Below are positions 39,897 through 48,599 of a stretch of 64,000 nucleotides of DNA, in pieces. Under the pieces are notes generated by a model. The model saw only the letters and a program-made list of their open reading frames with translations. It was not told the origin of the DNA and made no database searches. How positions within the stretch are numbered: the first letter of the stretch is position 1; the number at the start of each line of letters is the position of its first letter. The stretch covers positions 1 through 64,000 of the forward strand of contig CANFVE010000005.1 of assembly GCA_947450365.1 (NCBI GenBank), read 5' to 3'. This DNA is from Cytophagaceae bacterium (GTDB lineage: Bacteria; Bacteroidota; Bacteroidia; Cytophagales; Spirosomataceae). A program made the position numbers and the translations under genes.

Positions 39897-42338
39897 ATGA
39901 AAGCAATTAAATCGATTTTCCCCCTGATTTGTGCGGTTATTTTTACCTATGCACTGAATCGAAGCTGGGGAACTACACCGCCCTTCGGTAAATTACTTAG
40001 TCCTTTTCATGGCTTTTGGGTGAATGCCGAAAATCCGGAGACGGAGGAAGCATCTTTGGAACTTTTAAAAATCCCAGGATTAACAGCGGAAGTTCAAGTT
40101 ATTTATGACGAAATGGGTGTTCCGCACGTCTTTGCGAAAAACGACCATGACTTGTTTATGGCGCAGGGCTATTTGACCGCCAAAGATCGTTTGTGGCAAA
40201 TGGAATTTCAAACCCATTTTGCCGGCGGGCGAATTTCCGAAATCGTCGGAGAAAAAGGAATGGGCTCGGATCAATTCCAACGCCGAATGGGCTCCATTTA
40301 TGGTGCCGAAAAATCCTTTGAAGGCATGAAGGAGGATCCGAAGGCGGAAGAAGCGTTGAATGCCTATTCGGATGGGGTGAATGCGTATATTTCGGGTTTG
40401 TCGGAACGTCAATTGCCCCTCGAATACAAATTACTTGATTACAAACCGGAGACTTGGACGCCGATCAAAAGTGCTTTGTTCTTAAAGAATATGTCTTTTG
40501 TTTTGGCTTCCGGAACGGATGATTTAAAAATGACCAATATTTTGCGGAAATATGGCAAAAAAGTGGCGGAGGATTTATTTCCCAATTATCCATTCGATGA
40601 AAGTCCGATCATTCCCGTGGGTAGTCCGATCGATTTTAAACCGGTACCCATTCCGGCGGGACCAGCTGATTTTACGGGCTTAGGAAGTTCGATGTCGACG
40701 CCAGAAAAGGATCCGAACATCGGTTCGAATAACTGGGCCGTGGCTGGAAATAAAACCGTTTCTGGTTTGCCGATGTTGGCCAATGACCCGCATTTGACCT
40801 TGCAATTGCCTTCGATTTGGTACCAAATGCAATTGGTGGCTCCGGGGGTCAACGTATATGGTTCCACCATGCCCGGAACGCCGAATGTCATTATTGGATT
40901 CAACAAAAACGTCGCATGGGGCGTAACGAACGTCGGATCGGATGTGCTGGATTGGTACCAAGTGAAATTTAAAGATGCTTCCAAACGGGAATATTGGCAC
41001 GATGGAAAATGGAAAAAAACGACGCTTCGGATTGAGACCTTTAAGGTGAAGGGCAAGGAGAATTTTGTGGATACGATTTTCTTTACGCATCATGGTCCAG
41101 TGGTGTATTTGAGTCATGAGAAACCTTTCCGGTCGAATATTCCGGTGGGACATGCCTTGCGATGGATTGCGCATGAAAAATCGCAGGAATTGTCGACCTT
41201 TTTCCAATTAAACCGCGCGAAAAACTACGAAGACTATAAAAAAGCCTTATCCTTTTATTCTGCCCCTGCACAAAATTTCGTGTTTGCGAGTAATGAGGGC
41301 GATATCGCCTTGTGGGTGAATGGCAAGTTTCCATTAAAGGCGCCTTTGCAAGGAAAATATTTATTGGATGGGACCAATGCGGCGGCGGATTGGCAAGGAT
41401 TTATTCCGCAAGAGCATAATCCACATGTGAAGAATCCGGTACGGGGTTTTGTGAGTTCGGCGAATCAGTTTTCGACGGACCCGAGCTATCCGTATTATTT
41501 GGGTTGGCAATATGCCCCATCGGAGCGGGGTCGACGGATTAACGAGCGCCTAAGCGTCATGAATAAAATCAACATGGATTCCTTGAGAGGTTTGCAAAAT
41601 GACAATTTTAATATTCGGGCCCGCAAGGTATTGCCTTTGTTAATGGCACATGTGAAAACGAATTCAGCTTCGCAGGCGAAGGCTCTGGCGGCATTGAAGG
41701 CATGGAATTTGCAAAATTCACCGGAATCGGTTGGGGCGACGATCTTTGAAACGTGGGTGTTGACTTTACAAGATCAGGTGTGGGATGATGAGTTCTCGGC
41801 CGATGAAAAAGTGCCCATGAATCGTCCAGCGATGGATCGTTTGATCCGGATGATGGAAGCGGAACCGCAGGCGATTTGGTGGGATAATGTGAAAACGGCT
41901 TCGAAAAAAGAGACGATGCAGGATATTATTTCGAGTTCTTTTGGGGCTTCGGTGGATTCATTGACGAAACAACATGGTCCTTTGGGTTCCGAGTGGGCTT
42001 GGTATAAACACAAACAAACCGGTGTTCGGCATTTAATTCCTGGCATGGACGCATTAAGTCGTTTGAATATCCCGATTGGCGGTGGGGGAAGTATTGTGAA
42101 TGCGGCAACAACCAAAACCGGTCCGTCCTGGCGGATGGTAGTCGAACTTTCGAAAGAAGGAAAACCGAAAGCTTACGGGGTATATCCGGGGGGACAATCG
42201 GGAAATCCGGGTAGCGCGCATTATGATGATTTAATTGATACCTGGGCCAAAGGCGACTTAAAAACGCTTTTGTACATGGAAAATCCGGATCAAAAATCCC
42301 CTCGATTACGTAAAAAAATCGTTTTATCTTCAAAATAA
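39897..42338 (+). CDS. Penicillin acylase family protein (Ntn hydrolase)
   Basis: An 813-residue exported Ntn hydrolase, made as a precursor that self-cleaves into alpha and beta chains. Signal peptide or anchor at about residues 1-22. The beta-chain nucleophile is Ser277, in NIGSNNWAVAG, the family signature; the beta chain then runs to the C-terminus. Natural substrates of this family are N-acyl compounds such as acyl-homoserine lactones, N-acyl amino acids or lipopeptides; cleavage of penicillins is a side activity. The gene is followed 5 bases later by a small membrane protein gene. Substrate cannot be told from sequence. Confidence 0.93.
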   Translation: MKAIKSIFPLICAVIFTYALNRSWGTTPPFGKLLSPFHGFWVNAENPETEEASLELLKIPGLTAEVQVIYDEMGVPHVFAKNDHDLFMAQGYLTAKDRLWQMEFQTHFAGGRISEIVGEKGMGSDQFQRRMGSIYGAEKSFEGMKEDPKAEEALNAYSDGVNAYISGLSERQLPLEYKLLDYKPETWTPIKSALFLKNMSFVLASGTDDLKMTNILRKYGKKVAEDLFPNYPFDESPIIPVGSPIDFKPVPIPAGPADFTGLGSSMSTPEKDPNIGSNNWAVAGNKTVSGLPMLANDPHLTLQLPSIWYQMQLVAPGVNVYGSTMPGTPNVIIGFNKNVAWGVTNVGSDVLDWYQVKFKDASKREYWHDGKWKKTTLRIETFKVKGKENFVDTIFFTHHGPVVYLSHEKPFRSNIPVGHALRWIAHEKSQELSTFFQLNRAKNYEDYKKALSFYSAPAQNFVFASNEGDIALWVNGKFPLKAPLQGKYLLDGTNAAADWQGFIPQEHNPHVKNPVRGFVSSANQFSTDPSYPYYLGWQYAPSERGRRINERLSVMNKINMDSLRGLQNDNFNIRARKVLPLLMAHVKTNSASQAKALAALKAWNLQNSPESVGATIFETWVLTLQDQVWDDEFSADEKVPMNRPAMDRLIRMMEAEPQAIWWDNVKTASKKETMQDIISSSFGASVDSLTKQHGPLGSEWAWYKHKQTGVRHLIPGMDALSRLNIPIGGGGSIVNAATTKTGPSWRMVVELSKEGKPKAYGVYPGGQSGNPGSAHYDDLIDTWAKGDLKTLLYMENPDQKSPRLRKKIVLSSK

Positions 42339-42343
42339 ACTAG

Positions 42344-42709
42344 ATGAAAAAGAAATTAAATGCTTCTTATCAATTCGCGGTGGTCGTGATTCTCATGGTT
42401 TTGGGAGCTATCGTGAATGTGTATTTGCCTTGGTATGTCATGGGGCTTGTTTTTGCCGTCTTGGGGCTGGTGTTAGCCTTGCCTGCAGGCGCGGGTTTTC
42501 GTTTAGGATTTGTGTCGGGTTTTCTGCTGTGGACTTTGGCAGCGGTGCTGGTGAATGTGCAACATCCGAGTTCATTGCCTGAACGAATGGCTAAAGTCCT
42601 ACCATTGGGAGGAAATGTGATGGCTTTATATGCGGTAACTGGTTTAATTGGAGGCATTTATGGAGGAATTTGGTTGTGGGCCGGGGCAAGATTAAGACAG
42701 AAATCATAA
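42344..42709 (+). CDS. Small hypothetical membrane protein
   Basis: A 121-residue protein with four predicted transmembrane segments (about 11-28, 31-47, 52-69, 90-114) and a basic start (MKKKLNAS) and end (RLRQKS), suggesting both ends are cytoplasmic. It follows the penicillin acylase family gene by 5 bases and is likely co-transcribed. No family recognised; similar small proteins with this context occur in Bacteroidota, but I cannot assign a role. Confidence 0.8.
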   Translation: MKKKLNASYQFAVVVILMVLGAIVNVYLPWYVMGLVFAVLGLVLALPAGAGFRLGFVSGFLLWTLAAVLVNVQHPSSLPERMAKVLPLGGNVMALYAVTGLIGGIYGGIWLWAGARLRQKS

Positions 42710-42737
42710 AATTTTAGGACAAACGATACAGACCTTG

Positions 42738-42745
42738 TATATTTG
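42738..42745 (+). promoter_or_regulatory. Candidate -7 box of the ompH/skp promoter
   Basis: TATATTTG matches TAnnTTTG, 31 bases before the GTG start at 42777. Confidence 0.45.
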
Positions 42746-42776
42746 TTGTTCATCCATTTACAAAAATTAAAAACAC

Positions 42777-43361
42777 GTGAAAAATTTACCTTATGTTTGG
42801 TTGGGCATTTTAACCATCGCAATTGGATTTTTATTTTTTAAACCAGCAGGAAACGGAGGGTCAGGATTAGGTGCATCGACTGCCGATGGAAAACGAATTG
42901 TATTTGTAAATTCCGATTCATTATTGGCCAATTACCAATTTTACAAAGACGCTCAAAAAGAATTCGAAAATAAAGGATACCGCTTACAAGTGGATTTAGG
43001 CCAAAAAGAACGCTCATTGCAAGCTGAATTGCAAGCGATCCAACAACGTGCTTCAGCCATGACCCAAGCGGAATTGCAAGCAGCGGATATGACCTTGAAG
43101 AAAAAAGGGGCGGAGTTGCAGCAATACAGCCAGCAAAAACAAGCCGAATTAGGGCAAGAGCAAGCCAAGAAAAACGAAGAATTGTATAATAACATTCGTG
43201 AATATATCTTGAAAGTGAACAAAGAAAACAAATACGAATTCGTATTAGGTTATTCCAAAATCGGTGGAGGCATTTTATTCGCGGATGCTTCTGTGGATGT
43301 TACTCAAAAAATGATTGAGGGATTGAATAAGGAATATGCTGCCAAGAAAGGCGATAAATAA
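42777..43361 (+). CDS. OmpH/Skp family periplasmic chaperone
   Basis: A 194-residue protein of the OmpH/Skp family, trimeric jellyfish-shaped chaperones that hold unfolded outer-membrane proteins. N-terminal signal/anchor (about 5-22), then RIVFVNSDSLLANYQFYKDA, which is the family's first strand and helix, a long Gln/Glu/Lys coiled-coil arm (about 65-150), and the C-terminal GYSKIGGGILFADASVDVTQ segment. Start is GTG 42777, which begins directly with the signal sequence. It has its own promoter box and a strong terminator just after, so it is probably monocistronic. Confidence 0.9.
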   Translation: MKNLPYVWLGILTIAIGFLFFKPAGNGGSGLGASTADGKRIVFVNSDSLLANYQFYKDAQKEFENKGYRLQVDLGQKERSLQAELQAIQQRASAMTQAELQAADMTLKKKGAELQQYSQQKQAELGQEQAKKNEELYNNIREYILKVNKENKYEFVLGYSKIGGGILFADASVDVTQKMIEGLNKEYAAKKGDK

Positions 43362-43378
43362 GCAAAATTTATAAGAAT

Positions 43379-43410
43379 AGGCCACGCAGGAAACCTGTGT
43401 GGCTTTTTTT
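43379..43410 (+). terminator. Terminator after ompH/skp
   Basis: Stem GCCACGCAGG / CCTGTGTGGC (43381-43390, 43394-43403, one G-T pair) with AAA loop and a run of seven T. The smpB ATG is 12 bases further on. Confidence 0.85.
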
Positions 43411-43421
43411 ATGTAGGACGA

Positions 43422-43883
43422 ATGGCAAAGGAGAAAATCCAAAAAACTGTTGAGATTAAAAATCGTCGGGCATCCTTTGAATACAGTTTCATCGATACCT
43501 TCACGGCGGGTTTGGTATTGACTGGGACCGAAATCAAATCCATTCGCCAGGGGAAGGCGAATTTGACGGATTCTTATTGCCTTTTTTTACAGGAAGAATT
43601 GTTTGTGCGCAATATGCACATATCCAAATACGACGAAGGCACGCACTTTAACCATGATCCTTTGCGCGATCGTAAATTACTTCTTTCCAAACGTGAATTG
43701 GGGAAACTCCAAAAGGAATTAAAAAATGTGGGCCTAACGATTATCCCGACACGTTTATTTATTTCCGACAAAGGCTATGCCAAATTGAATTTCGCACTGG
43801 CCAAAGGAAAGAAGACCTTCGATAAACGAGACGACATCAAAGAAAAAGATGTGAAGCGCGACATGGATCGCTCAATGGCCTAG
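43422..43883 (+). CDS. smpB: SsrA-binding protein SmpB
   Basis: Carries tmRNA to stalled ribosomes for trans-translation. 153 residues, family length. Seen: the N-terminal [40 protein letters not shown] (both diagnostic), [19 protein letters not shown], and the basic C-terminal tail [20 protein letters not shown] that becomes helical in the mRNA channel. The stop overlaps the convergent hemJ-like stop in CTAG (43880-43883). Confidence 0.97.
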   Translation: MAKEKIQKTVEIKNRRASFEYSFIDTFTAGLVLTGTEIKSIRQGKANLTDSYCLFLQEELFVRNMHISKYDEGTHFNHDPLRDRKLLLSKRELGKLQKELKNVGLTIIPTRLFISDKGYAKLNFALAKGKKTFDKRDDIKEKDVKRDMDRSMA

Positions 43884-44416
43884 TTCCGCAGCCGCTTAAC
43901 GATTTTCACGGCTGACATAATCAGTACCGCAAAGGCCACAAATCCTATCAAACCATAGACCCAATCTAGGGTATTTTTCGCAACGACTAAAAACACCACA
44001 GCAACTAATAAGATCGTTGCGATTTCATTGAAAAGCCGCAATTGATTCCCAGATAAAACAAAGCGCTTGGCGCGAAAAGCCAGAATCAAATGCCGGCAGT
44101 AAAAATGATATACTGTAATCCCAACGACGAAAGCAAGTTTCAAATGCAACCAGGCTTGGCTTCCAAACGAATCTAGCCAAGCAGTGTAAATCAAACTTAG
44201 CCCCGTGATCCAAGTTAAAAACATTGCAGGAATCATGATCGCATTAAATAAAACCTTTTCCATTTTTTCAAATTGGGCAGAAAGGATTTCTTTTTCTTGG
44301 CTTGTTTTGTCTTGTGCTTCAGCATGGTAAACCAAAAGCCGTGGCAAATAAAAGAGTCCCGCAAACCAGGACACCACAAAAATTATGTGCAAGGATTTTA
44401 GGAGTTCATAGTTCAT
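43880..44416 (-). CDS. hemJ: Protoporphyrinogen oxidase HemJ-like membrane protein
   Basis: A 178-residue membrane protein of the HemJ/UPF0093 family, which oxidises protoporphyrinogen IX to protoporphyrin IX in haem synthesis. Four to five transmembrane helices; the family's conserved His is in [22 protein letters not shown] at the N-terminus, with [20 protein letters not shown] in the middle and [20 protein letters not shown] towards the end. The start overlaps the glycosyltransferase stop by 4 bases (44413-44416). In Bacteroidota HemJ replaces HemG/HemY, consistent with its presence here. Confidence 0.92.
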   Translation of the reverse strand: MNYELLKSLHIIFVVSWFAGLFYLPRLLVYHAEAQDKTSQEKEILSAQFEKMEKVLFNAIMIPAMFLTWITGLSLIYTAWLDSFGSQAWLHLKLAFVVGITVYHFYCRHLILAFRAKRFVLSGNQLRLFNEIATILLVAVVFLVVAKNTLDWVYGLIGFVAFAVLIMSAVKIVKRLRN

Positions 44417-45156
44417 GAGGCTTTTTGATAGCGTTTAAATAAACTATTGATTTTCAATTGGATCACTCCGAAAATCGCTTCTTTGAAGATGTTTGCCGAC
44501 ATCTTGCTCGTTCCTTTCGTACGATCCGTAAAAATGATGGGTACTTCTTGCAGGGTAAATCCGAATTTCCAAGTGCTGAATTTCATTTCAACCTGGAATG
44601 CATAGCCGATGAATTTAATCTGATCTAAATCTATCGTTTCCAACACCTTTCGTCGGTAACAGACAAATCCCGCCGTAGCGTCTTGCACCGGCATGCCGGT
44701 GATGAAACGCACATAAAATCCGGCGAAATAGGACATGAGCACGCGACCCATGGGCCAATTAACGACATTCACGCCATGGATGTAGCGAGAACCAATGGCC
44801 ATGTCGGCCGGTTGGTTTCCTGTGGAACAGGCTTCGTATAAGCGAACTAAATCTTCAGGATTATGGGAGAAATCCGCATCCATTTCAAAAATGAATTCAT
44901 AGGCTTTGGCCAGGGCCCAACGAAATCCAGCAATATAGGCCGTTCCAAGGCCCAATTTCCCTTGACGTTCAAGCAAAAATACCTGGTCAGGATGCAGAAT
45001 TTGTAGGCGTTTTACCTCGGTTGCAGTCCCGTCCGGACTTCCATCGTCGACGATCAGGACGTGGAAATCGGGTTTTAGGCTCAACACCTTTTCGATGATG
45101 GCTTGAATATTCTCAATTTCGTTGTACGTCGGGATGATGACGATTCTATTGCTCAT
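44413..45156 (-). CDS. Polyprenol monophosphomannose synthase-like GT2 glycosyltransferase
   Basis: Family 2 glycosyltransferase of the dolichol-phosphate mannosyltransferase group, moving a sugar (typically mannose) from a nucleotide sugar to polyprenyl phosphate. 247 residues. Seen: IIPTYNEIENI, LIVDDGSPDGTATEV (nucleotide-binding DDG), the FEMDADFSHNPEDL metal-binding DxD segment, AIGSRYIHG and CYRRKVLETI. No C-terminal membrane helices, as for the soluble DPM1-like type. It overlaps tag by 11 bases and hemJ by 4, so all three are one operon. Confidence 0.93.
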   Translation of the reverse strand: MSNRIVIIPTYNEIENIQAIIEKVLSLKPDFHVLIVDDGSPDGTATEVKRLQILHPDQVFLLERQGKLGLGTAYIAGFRWALAKAYEFIFEMDADFSHNPEDLVRLYEACSTGNQPADMAIGSRYIHGVNVVNWPMGRVLMSYFAGFYVRFITGMPVQDATAGFVCYRRKVLETIDLDQIKFIGYAFQVEMKFSTWKFGFTLQEVPIIFTDRTKGTSKMSANIFKEAIFGVIQLKINSLFKRYQKAS

Positions 45157-45721
45157 GTTGCTGCGTTGGATGACGAAAACAATTCGTCAAATGATCATTT
45201 ACCATGCCAGCAGCCTGCATGAAAGCATAACAGATGGTTGGCCCCACAAATCGGAACCCCTGTTTCTTTAAGGCCTTGCTCATGTGCTCCGAAATCTCGG
45301 TGCTTGGAGGTATTTCCTTCAGGTGATGGAATTGGTTTAGGATTGGGCGATGGGCCACAAATCCCCAAATAAATCGGTCAAAGCTACCAAATTTTTCCTG
45401 AATTTCGATGAATGCCTTCGCATTCGTTTTGACGGATTGTATTTTCAGTCGATTTCGAATGATTTTTGGGTTCTGCATCGCCTGAGCCATTTTTTCTTCA
45501 GGCCATTCTGCCAAAACGTGGTAATCAAACTGCTCAAAAACGGCTCGAAAATCATCCCGTTTGCGTAAAATGGTGATCCAACTTAAGCCCGATTGAAATC
45601 CTTCTAGAATCAGTATTTCAAATAATTTGGCATCCGAATGCTCCGGTACTCCCCATTCTGTATCATGATACTTTTTATATAGAGCATCCCCTTGACACCA
45701 AGGGCAACGATTGACTTCCAT
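45146..45721 (-). CDS. tag: DNA-3-methyladenine glycosylase I
   Basis: Removes 3-methyladenine from alkylated DNA. 191 residues, family length. Seen: the N-terminal zinc ligand Cys in NRCPWCQG, YHDTEWGVP, LEGFQSGLSWITILRKRDDFR (substrate pocket), IQSVKTNAKAFIEI, and the C-terminal HLTNCFRH with the remaining zinc ligands of the zinc snap. First gene of the tag-GT2-hemJ run. Together with nth and the AlkD-like gene, this is the third base-excision glycosylase in the window. Confidence 0.95.
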   Translation of the reverse strand: MEVNRCPWCQGDALYKKYHDTEWGVPEHSDAKLFEILILEGFQSGLSWITILRKRDDFRAVFEQFDYHVLAEWPEEKMAQAMQNPKIIRNRLKIQSVKTNAKAFIEIQEKFGSFDRFIWGFVAHRPILNQFHHLKEIPPSTEISEHMSKALKKQGFRFVGPTICYAFMQAAGMVNDHLTNCFRHPTQQHEQ

Positions 45722-45823
45722 CTTATTTGTAAATTATAAAACAAAATACCTGAAAAAAATGAATAAATGGATCAGTAAACGCATCAATTGAAATAATTAT
45801 CAAGTATTTGATTTTTTTAAGCG

Positions 45824-45831
45824 TAGCTTTG
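45824..45831 (+). promoter_or_regulatory. -7 box of the btuB-like promoter
   Basis: TAGCTTTG matches TAnnTTTG; the surrounding GCGTAGCTTTGTGAC is repeated exactly upstream of rimP (49504-49518). The nearest TTTG (45807-45810) is only 13 bases upstream, so the -33 element is unclear. Transcription from here would begin just before the riboswitch. Confidence 0.5.
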
Positions 45832-45844
45832 TGACAGTTTTGGG

Positions 45845-46000
45845 TGTGTCCGTTCGTCGGAACGAATCACTTAATAGGGAATCTGGTTAAAATCCAGGAC
45901 TGTCCCCGCAACTGTACATTTTCAAAATGCTTTTCCGCATCGCCACTGGGTTCGCCCGGGAAGGTAGAAAAGAAACGAAAATAAGTCAGGAGACCTGCCT
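45845..46000 (+). promoter_or_regulatory. Cobalamin (B12) riboswitch aptamer
   Basis: The conserved core is clear: TTAATAGGGAATCTGG, TTAAAATCCAGGACTG, TCCCCGCAACTGTA, then a variable arm, then the B12 box AGTCAGGAGACCTGCC at 45984-45999. These are the invariant blocks of the AdoCbl-type riboswitch, in order and spacing. It precedes a BtuB-like TonB receptor, so binding of cobalamin should shut off the transporter. The left edge is approximate, since the closing P1 strand is poorly conserved. Confidence 0.93.
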
Positions 46001-46088
46001 AAAACAATTCTTGCTTCGACATTACGGAGGATGGCGAAGAAGCGAGCGTTCGAATACCTTTTTATTTAATTGCCTTTGAGGCACACAC

Positions 46089-48023
46089 ATGTCGTATTGT
46101 TTTAACCCGCGAATCGCGTTGGTTCTTTGCTTTATTTGCTTAGCATCAAGCGCTTTTGCCCAAAATCTTCGTCAAGATACCCTTCGCGAAGTCCAAGTTA
46201 CCGCACCTAAATACCCTGAAAAAATGTCCCGCACGGGCAAGGTGGTTAGCATTATTTCGAATGCCCAAATTCAAGCGAGTATGGGCAAGGGTCTCGGCGA
46301 ATTATTGCAAGAACAAGTGGGCATCCAAGTCGTAGGCGCCCGTAGCGCTCCCGGCTCGAATCAGGAAATTTATGTACGTGGGGCCAATACGGGCCACGTA
46401 CTTTTATTGATCGATGGCTTTCCTGTCAATGACCCCTCTCATATTAGTCAGGTGATGGATTGGAATTTGATTAATTTGGCCAATATCGAACGCATCGAAA
46501 TTCTAAAAGGCGGCCAATCCACGCTGTATGGCTCTGATGCGATGGCAGGGGTAATTAATTTAGTGACTCGAAAAACCAATGCCCCCAAAACCCAAGGCTC
46601 AGTTCAGTTACAAGCCGGCGGCTTTGGGACCTATCGTGCGCAGGCCAATTGGCAAGTAAAATTGGGAAAAAACCAAATCGGTCTTTCTGCCCAAAACTTC
46701 CAAACACAGGGTTTTTCAAGTGCATTTGTGCCCAATGGAAAAGGCGAAGCGGATGGATTTCGCCATCAAAACCTTCAGCTGTCCTATTCTCGTCCCCTGA
46801 GTACCCATGCGAACTTGGATGTGCAATATCAGGCCCAACAATACCAAGGCAACCTTGATGCCGGGCCATTCCTCGACGATCAGGATTATACCTCCAAGGC
46901 AATTTCGCATTCCCTTCGGGGCCAAGTTTCCTATCGTTTTGTGAACAGTGAGGCGTTTTTAAGGGGATTTCAGGATTTGATCCAACGTGATTTTATCAAC
47001 GACTCCACCTCCATCGTCCCCAATGCCTGGTCTACCTATAGTTCCTCGAAGTATCGCGGCGTGAATCAGGGCTTGGAATATTTTCAAAAATGGCAATTAT
47101 CCGCTGACCTGCATGCCATCGCCGGCATCGAATATCGCCGACAAGCCACCGACCAATCCGATTTTTCCATCTCCTCTTATGGTCGTTATGATTCCCCCTC
47201 GCTATCTGAAAAACAAGCAAATCAGTCGCTTTTAGGGGTATATGTGACTTTTCAAAAAGATTGGTCTCGGAAATTCGGCGTGGAAGTCGGGTCGCGCTGG
47301 AATCGTCAGTCGACCTTCGGGGATTTTAGTACCTTAAGCCTGAATCCCTATTGGCATTATGCGGAGGCTGGGAAACTCTTTTTTAACTATTATTCGAGCT
47401 TTAAAACACCGTCCTTATATCAATTGTATTCGCCTTATGGGAATTTGAATTTGCAAGCCGAGAGGGGTACAACCATTGAATTGGGTTTGGAACAAAAAAT
47501 AGGTCCTTTGAAGACTCGCTTGGTCGGTTTTCAAAATGATGTAAGTTCCGGAATTGTGTTTCAATCCATGGATGTGGAGCCCTATGGCCAGTATCAGAAT
47601 ATTGCCAAACAAAAAATCAAGGGGCTGGAGGTGGAATTAAGTTACCAAGAAAAAGCCTGGACTCTTGAGGGTAATTATACCTATTTATGGTCGGATACGA
47701 CCTATTCGGCGCTGATTCGTCGGCCAGCGCACCAAGCTCAGATCCGAGCCATCTTCCGACCTACCGCCAAATGGCAATTCCAGGCTAGTGTCCAATACGT
47801 AGGCGAACGTAAAGATTTGTTTTTCGACGAGGCCGTGTATGCCTCCGTGCCTAAAAATTTGACAGGATATTTCTGGACAGAACTGCAAGTGGGATATCAA
47901 ATGACACCCAAAATTCGTTGGAATTTTTTGCTCAAAAACGCACTTAATCAAGACATTACGGAATTGTATGGCTATACGGGTCAGGCACGAAATGTACAAT
48001 TGACCTGCGTGATTGCGTGGTAA
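46089..48023 (+). CDS. btuB: BtuB-like TonB-dependent cobalamin receptor
   Basis: Outer-membrane TonB-dependent receptor, probably for cobalamin or cobinamide. 644 residues, the short BtuB size. Seen: signal peptide (about 1-24), a TonB-box-like LREVQVTAP, the plug (NAQIQASMGKGLGELLQEQ, QEIYVRGANTGHVLLLIDG, IERIEILKGGQSTLYGSDA, MAGVINLVTRKT) and a barrel ending in an aromatic strand (VQLTCVIAW). The assignment to B12 rests on the riboswitch upstream. No BtuCDF transporter genes follow; a weak hairpin with T run lies at the end. Confidence 0.92.
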   Translation: MSYCFNPRIALVLCFICLASSAFAQNLRQDTLREVQVTAPKYPEKMSRTGKVVSIISNAQIQASMGKGLGELLQEQVGIQVVGARSAPGSNQEIYVRGANTGHVLLLIDGFPVNDPSHISQVMDWNLINLANIERIEILKGGQSTLYGSDAMAGVINLVTRKTNAPKTQGSVQLQAGGFGTYRAQANWQVKLGKNQIGLSAQNFQTQGFSSAFVPNGKGEADGFRHQNLQLSYSRPLSTHANLDVQYQAQQYQGNLDAGPFLDDQDYTSKAISHSLRGQVSYRFVNSEAFLRGFQDLIQRDFINDSTSIVPNAWSTYSSSKYRGVNQGLEYFQKWQLSADLHAIAGIEYRRQATDQSDFSISSYGRYDSPSLSEKQANQSLLGVYVTFQKDWSRKFGVEVGSRWNRQSTFGDFSTLSLNPYWHYAEAGKLFFNYYSSFKTPSLYQLYSPYGNLNLQAERGTTIELGLEQKIGPLKTRLVGFQNDVSSGIVFQSMDVEPYGQYQNIAKQKIKGLEVELSYQEKAWTLEGNYTYLWSDTTYSALIRRPAHQAQIRAIFRPTAKWQFQASVQYVGERKDLFFDEAVYASVPKNLTGYFWTELQVGYQMTPKIRWNFLLKNALNQDITELYGYTGQARNVQLTCVIAW

Positions 48024-48039
48024 TTCCGGGGTGAATATG

Positions 48040-48060
48040 AACGAAGTATGGTCGTTTTTT
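48040..48060 (+). terminator. Weak terminator-like hairpin after btuB
   Basis: AACGA / TCGTT (48040-48044, 48052-48056), 5 base pairs, followed by T residues. Marginal strength; it lies 16 bases after the btuB stop, between convergent genes. Confidence 0.35.
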
Positions 48061-48595
48061 ACGGCTTAAAGCGTTCGTATACATCTTTTCCGGTGCTTGG
48101 GTCCCGGCCGAATAGTTCGATGTAATAGACAGAAGGCATATATCCGCTATCGTCTACGCTGACAAAGACACGATCGAGGATTTGCAATTTGCCGTTGATC
48201 GGGAATAGGGCAATCGGAGTGCCTTTGGGATCTAATTTGACCACAAATTTTCGTTTTCGGTAGGCCAAAAAATAGCCTTCATAGGCATTCACTTCGCCTT
48301 TGATGGGGTCTGTGTAAAGTCCGTAGGCAAGGGTCCTTTGGATGGTGCTTAATTCTTCTTTTTGGCCTTTTTCGGCGTAGCGAAGCCAATATGTATGCAC
48401 GGGTTGTTTGCTGTTTAGGGATTTATTAGGCAAAACATTTGCGTCATAAACGACCGTATTGGCATTTGAACTTCGTTGGATATAAAAAAGGCGATTGGGG
48501 GCACTGGGTGGAATAGGAAAACGTTCCCCCATTTTGGCATAAACACTGAGGGATACCCACATGCTTATAACCCATAAAATAAGGGAACGTTTCAT
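48059..48595 (-). CDS. Exported DUF4833 protein
   Basis: A 178-residue protein with a signal peptide (about 1-20) and a beta-rich domain of the DUF4833 type: FYIQRSSNANTVVYDAN, PVHTYWLRYAEKG, TLAYGL, KFVVKLDPKG and FVSVDDSGYMPSVYYIELFG. Function unknown. It follows fabI by 4 bases on the same strand, so it is probably co-transcribed with it. Confidence 0.8.
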   Translation of the reverse strand: MKRSLILWVISMWVSLSVYAKMGERFPIPPSAPNRLFYIQRSSNANTVVYDANVLPNKSLNSKQPVHTYWLRYAEKGQKEELSTIQRTLAYGLYTDPIKGEVNAYEGYFLAYRKRKFVVKLDPKGTPIALFPINGKLQILDRVFVSVDDSGYMPSVYYIELFGRDPSTGKDVYERFKP

Positions 48596-48599
48596 GAAT

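Larger units (their letters stand above)
45722..46088. other. 367-base intergenic region holding the btuB promoter and cobalamin riboswitch
   Basis: Between tag (leftward) and the BtuB-like receptor (rightward). Contents: a -7 box at 45824-45831, the cobalamin aptamer at about 45845-46000, and an expression-platform region to the ATG at 46089 with a short stem (46010-46017 with 46039-46046), a T5 run after it, and a 12-codon frame (46031-46069). Confidence 0.8.

Noticed and set aside
39897..42338. Penicillin acylase family gene as an antibiotic resistance gene
   Set aside because: The Ntn-hydrolase family mostly acts on other N-acyl compounds; nothing in context points to beta-lactams.
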